A stretch of 16,092 nucleotides of DNA from the NCBI GenBank assembly GCA_900768035.1, contig CAAGBH010000027.1, positions 1 to 16,092 of the forward strand, written 5' to 3'. A model generated the notes under the pieces. The model made no database searches, had not been told where the DNA came from, and saw only the letters and a list, made by a program, of their open reading frames with translations. This DNA is from Clostridia bacterium (GTDB lineage Bacteria > Bacillota > Clostridia > Oscillospirales > Acutalibacteraceae). How positions within the stretch are numbered: position 1 is the stretch's first letter; each line of letters opens with the position of its first letter. The position numbers were made by a program, and so were the translations under genes. Of this stretch, positions 13,234-16,092 are shown piece by piece.

Positions 13234-14227
13234 GGATAATGAAACTTGTAAAATGCTTAATCTGAAGCAAACCGCAAGTTTTTTAAAAAAACATGATAAT
13301 TATGTTATCCTGACACACGCTTCCCCCGACGGTGACACGCTGGGTTCTGCCTATGCGCTTTATTACGGGCTTAATGAAATCGGAAAAACCGCTTGTGTGA
13401 TATGTCCTGATATTATTCCAAGCAAATATGATTATTTTGCCCGCAAAACCGACCACGTAAACCGTGATAATGCTACTGTTGTTGCGGTTGATGTGGCTGA
13501 TAAAAGGTTATTGGGCGCATTAAGTGAAGAGTTTGGGGATATTGTTGACCTTAATATTGACCATCATATTTCAAACACGAAGTATGCAAAAAATCTTTAT
13601 TTAGATGCTGACGCTGCAGCAACGGCAGAGATTATTTTTGAACTTTTAACTGTTATGAAGGTTAATATCAATGATATTACCGCAAAGGCGATTTACACAG
13701 GACTTGCAACCGATACAGGAAGTTTTAAATATTCTAATGTTACCGCAAAAACACATATTATTGCATCGTTGCTTTATGACTATAATATATATGCGGCGGA
13801 AATTAACCGCCTTATGTTTGATACCAAGTCAAAAAAACTTATCGAACTTGAAAAAATGGTTCTTGATACTGCGGAATTTCATTTTGACGATAAGTGTATG
13901 CTTTTATGCGTTACTGCCGAAATGCAGGAAAAAACAGGTTGCAGCGGAACTGAACTTGAGGGTATCGCTGTTATTTCCCGAAGTGTTGAGGGCGTAAAAG
14001 CGGGTGTCACAATAAAACAGACAGGCGACGATGAATATAAAGTATCTTTGCGAACCTTCCCTCCCTTAGATGCCTCAAAAATATGCAAAAAATTAGGCGG
14101 CGGCGGTCATATTTCTGCCGCAGGCGCTTCGGTTAAGGGAAGTTTGAGCGAAGTTAAGCAAACTGTATTAAAAGCGGTAAGCGAAAATATGGAGGAAGTG
14201 TATGCAGGGGTTAATACTGCTGAATAA
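13223..14227 (+). CDS. DHH/DHHA1 phosphoesterase (NrnA-like oligoribonuclease / pAp phosphatase)
   Basis: This 334-residue DHH-family protein carries ILTHASPDGDTLGS (Asp36, Asp38), VVAVDVAD (Asp90), the DHH triad (113-115, NIDHHISNT), ATDTGSFKYSN (about 162-172) and the DHHA1 end motif GGGGHISAAGAS (292-303). NrnA-type members degrade short RNA and pAp, and related ones cleave cyclic dinucleotides; which applies cannot be told from motifs. All metal ligands look present. The start ATG 13223 follows AGAGG by nine bases and overlaps rbfA by 11 bases; the frame is open back to 13100 but that part is rbfA read in another frame. The position between rbfA and truB is common in Clostridia. The truB start lies inside its 3' end. 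Confidence 0.9.
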   Translation: MKIKDNETCKMLNLKQTASFLKKHDNYVILTHASPDGDTLGSAYALYYGLNEIGKTACVICPDIIPSKYDYFARKTDHVNRDNATVVAVDVADKRLLGALSEEFGDIVDLNIDHHISNTKYAKNLYLDADAAATAEIIFELLTVMKVNINDITAKAIYTGLATDTGSFKYSNVTAKTHIIASLLYDYNIYAAEINRLMFDTKSKKLIELEKMVLDTAEFHFDDKCMLLCVTAEMQEKTGCSGTELEGIAVISRSVEGVKAGVTIKQTGDDEYKVSLRTFPPLDASKICKKLGGGGHISAAGASVKGSLSEVKQTVLKAVSENMEEVYAGVNTAE

Positions 14228-15098
14228 GCCAAAGGGCATGACTTCCTTTTCGGCGGTGTCAAGGATTAAGCGGTTGGCGTGCGAAAAGCGTGTAGGACAT
14301 ACGGGTACATTAGACCCAATGGCGACGGGTGTTTTGCCGGTGCTTTTGGGCAGAGCAACTGCGCTTTCAAGTTTAATGCTTGATGCTGATAAGCGTTATA
14401 TCGCAAAGGTTAAGTTAGGCGTTACAACCGATACCGACGATATTACGGGGAAAGTTTTAACCCAAAATCCCGTTTTGGTTACTGACAGCGATATTGAAAG
14501 CGCTTTAAAACATTTTAAAGGAAAGATAAAACAAACACCGCCCATTTACAGTGCGCTGAAAAAGGACGGTGTGCGTCTTTATGATTTAGCCCGTCAGGGC
14601 AAGACTGTTGATATACCTGAAAGACAGGTTGAGATTCACGAAATTAAGTTGTTGTCTTCGCTTGATAGCGAAAATTGTTTTGTTATTGAAACTTATGTTT
14701 CAAAGGGCACTTACATCCGCTCGCTTGCAAGGGATATCGGTGAGTTTCTGGGTTGCGGTGCAACACTTTCTGAACTTGAGCGTACCTTTGCCTCGAGTTT
14801 TGATATTGCCGATTGTATAGACTTGGATGACTTGACACCCGAAAACTTTGAAAACTATCTTCTCAATGAAGAAAGAGCGGTTTCGCATTTGCGGGCGGTT
14901 AATATAACCCGCAATCAAGCGGTGCGTTTTTGTAATGGCGGTCAGTTAGATTTCGAGCGGTTACATATTACAAACTTTACTGAAAATGAACTATTAAGGG
15001 TTAAGTTTCAGAATGAGTTTTTAGGTGTGGGCTTTGCCGATATTCCTAATAACAGAATGGGTATTAAATGTGTGATAAATTCTGTAAAGGCGGTGTGA
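14202..15098 (+). CDS. truB: tRNA pseudouridine(55) synthase TruB
   Basis: This 298-residue enzyme converts U55 of the tRNA T-loop to pseudouridine. It has the N-terminal GLILLNKPKGMTSFSAV, the catalytic motif GHTGTLDPMATGVL (Asp38), PPIYSALK (113-120) and VSKGTYIRSLARDIGE (167-182), and a C-terminal PUA-like part (about 235-290). The length is normal. ATG 14202 lies six bases after GGAGG and overlaps the DHH gene by 26 bases. Only two bases separate its stop from ribF, so the last three operon genes are tightly coupled. Confidence 0.97.
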   Translation: MQGLILLNKPKGMTSFSAVSRIKRLACEKRVGHTGTLDPMATGVLPVLLGRATALSSLMLDADKRYIAKVKLGVTTDTDDITGKVLTQNPVLVTDSDIESALKHFKGKIKQTPPIYSALKKDGVRLYDLARQGKTVDIPERQVEIHEIKLLSSLDSENCFVIETYVSKGTYIRSLARDIGEFLGCGATLSELERTFASSFDIADCIDLDDLTPENFENYLLNEERAVSHLRAVNITRNQAVRFCNGGQLDFERLHITNFTENELLRVKFQNEFLGVGFADIPNNRMGIKCVINSVKAV

Positions 15099-15100
15099 AA

Positions 15101-15943
15101 ATGAAAAATGCAATAGCACTCGGCACTTTTGACGGCGTTCATATTGCGCACAGACAGGTGCTTTCTTTACCTTGCGGATATAAAAGAATTGCTGTTACAT
15201 TTTTAAAACCGCCTAAAATGTTTTTTGAAGATAAACAAGAACTGATTATGACATATACACAAAAGGCAGAGGTTTTGAAAAGCCTTGGTTATGATGAGGT
15301 TTGTCCTCTTGACTTTGAAAGTGTAAAAGATACACCACCGTCAGAGTTTTTGGAATTTTTATATAATAAATATAATCCGTCATTCATTTCCTGCGGGTTT
15401 AATTATCATTTTGGAAAAAATGGCAAGGGCGATACGGAAGTTTTAAAGGCTTTTTGCGATGAAAAAGGGATAGAACTTAATATTTGCCCGCCTGTAATGC
15501 AAGGTGAAAAAACTGTTTCTTCAAGTTTTATAAGACAGTTGCTTAAAGACGGTCAAATTCAAAAAGCAAATGATTTGTTAGTTGCCCCGTTTTCGTTTTT
15601 TGCTGAAGTTTTACAGGGCGATAAGAGGGGAAGAACAATAGGCTTTCCAACAATTAACCAGAAGTATCCCGAAGATTTGGTTAAACTGAAATTCGGTGTT
15701 TATAAAACGAAAGTTTCATTTGACGGTATGGAATATTACGGTATAACAAATATAGGTCTCCGTCCGACGTTTGAAACCGATTATGTTATAAGCGAAACTT
15801 ATATTAAAGATTTTTCGGGTGATTTATACGGAAAAAATGTTAAAATAGAAGTTTTGGAATTTTTAAGGGAAGAAAAGAAATTTTCTTCTTTAGAAGAGTT
15901 AAAAGAACAAATTGATAAAGATATAAAAACTGCTCACTTTTAA
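15101..15943 (+). CDS. ribF: Bifunctional riboflavin kinase / FAD synthetase
   Basis: This 280-residue cytoplasmic enzyme turns riboflavin into FMN and then FAD. The N-terminal adenylyltransferase domain has GTFDGVHIAH (8-17), GFNYHFGKNGKGD (99-111) and SSSFIRQLL (140-148). The C-terminal kinase domain has GDKRGRTIGFPTIN (173-186) and ends with a helix. It is somewhat shorter than the usual 300-315, mostly because the N-terminus begins right at the nucleotide-binding strand. ATG 15101 is two bases after the truB stop. An in-frame ATG at 15068 lies inside truB and would add residues with no family match. The terminator hairpin overlaps its last codons. Confidence 0.95.
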   Translation: MKNAIALGTFDGVHIAHRQVLSLPCGYKRIAVTFLKPPKMFFEDKQELIMTYTQKAEVLKSLGYDEVCPLDFESVKDTPPSEFLEFLYNKYNPSFISCGFNYHFGKNGKGDTEVLKAFCDEKGIELNICPPVMQGEKTVSSSFIRQLLKDGQIQKANDLLVAPFSFFAEVLQGDKRGRTIGFPTINQKYPEDLVKLKFGVYKTKVSFDGMEYYGITNIGLRPTFETDYVISETYIKDFSGDLYGKNVKIEVLEFLREEKKFSSLEELKEQIDKDIKTAHF

Positions 15944-15956
15944 GTGAGCAGTTTTT
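15925..15956. terminator. Operon terminator after ribF, bidirectional
   Basis: ACTGCTCACTT (15929-15939) pairs with AAGTGAGCAGT (15942-15952) around TT. A-run lies to the left and T-run to the right. It overlaps the ribF stop codon (15941-15943) and can serve both the operon and the convergent gene whose stop is at 15958-15956. Confidence 0.92.
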
Positions 15957-16092
15957 CATATAAAGTAAAAATTTGTATCCCAAGCGGGAAGATATGAAAA
16001 ATGGCGGATATAAATTTTATAATCATCCCGTATGTTTAAAACGGTTTTCGGTATTGTTAAAAAATCGTCGGTGCGGTGATAGGCAGAAATCA
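15956..16092 (-). CDS. C-terminal end of an unidentified protein (5' part beyond window)
   Basis: A minus-strand frame with no stop enters from the right edge and ends with TGA at 15958-15956. It encodes the last 44 residues, ISAYHRTDDFLTIPKTVLNI... to ...SYLPAWDTNFYFI. Ending exactly at the shared bidirectional terminator supports a real convergent gene. It is too short for me to recognise a family. The other minus-strand frames here contain stops. Confidence 0.5.
   Translation of the reverse strand, partial: ISAYHRTDDFLTIPKTVLNIRDDYKIYIRHFSYLPAWDTNFYFI

Noticed and set aside
15068..15100. N-terminal extension of ribF
   Set aside because: It overlaps the end of truB, and the added residues precede the family's nucleotide-binding strand without any match.

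Overview
The window looks like a chromosomal segment of a Clostridia-class Firmicute, probably from the gut-type Oscillospiraceae/Ruminococcaceae group. The evidence is a T-box-controlled thrS, Gram-positive-type -35/-10 promoters and strong Shine-Dalgarno sites, a zinc-ribbon/PASTA kinase-like protein, and the Firmicute gene order rimP-nusA-rnpM-ylxQ-infB-rbfA-(DHH)-truB-ribF. The taxonomic call below class level is inference; no rRNA or species marker is present.

Left part (1-1914, all minus strand) is an accessory patch. It holds a REP-associated tyrosine transposase (RAYT) with its own promoter, flanked by inverted copies of a GGGACGGTTCT-type palindromic repeat. On one side the repeat has cut off peptidyl-tRNA hydrolase (pth) about halfway. 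On the other side an AT-rich two-helix membrane protein gene runs, in the same repeat frame, into another copy at the window edge.

Region 1915-4245: divergent promoters for pth and thrS, a threonine T-box leader (likely specifier ACC at 2099-2101) with a leader terminator, thrS itself, and a bidirectional terminator shared with the convergent carboxypeptidase gene.

Region 4246-8078 holds three proteins with a signalling or envelope flavour: an exported, membrane-anchored D-Ala-D-Ala carboxypeptidase homologue (minus), a small calcineurin-like phosphoesterase, and a zinc-ribbon/kinase-like/TM/PASTA protein (both plus). All three lack one or more residues that are normally catalytic: SxN has become SFG, GNHD and GHxH have become GTHD and GSLH, and HRD has become HKG. 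This is the least ordinary stretch of the window apart from the repeats.

Region 8079-15956 is the nusA-infB translation/transcription operon. It has a near-consensus promoter and a terminator-like hairpin in the rimP leader. Nine tightly packed, often overlapping genes follow: ribosome maturation (rimP, rbfA), transcription elongation/termination (nusA), RNA-binding factors (rnpM, ylxQ), initiation factor 2 (infB), a DHH phosphoesterase of the oligoribonuclease/pAp-phosphatase type, tRNA pseudouridine-55 synthase (truB) and the FMN/FAD synthase (ribF). It ends in a strong hairpin terminator shared with the 3' end of a convergent, unidentified gene at the right edge. I saw no rRNA, tRNA, CRISPR array or prophage genes. 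I did not find a clearly new biological system; the repeat-driven gene truncations and the cluster of catalytically degraded enzymes are the best leads.
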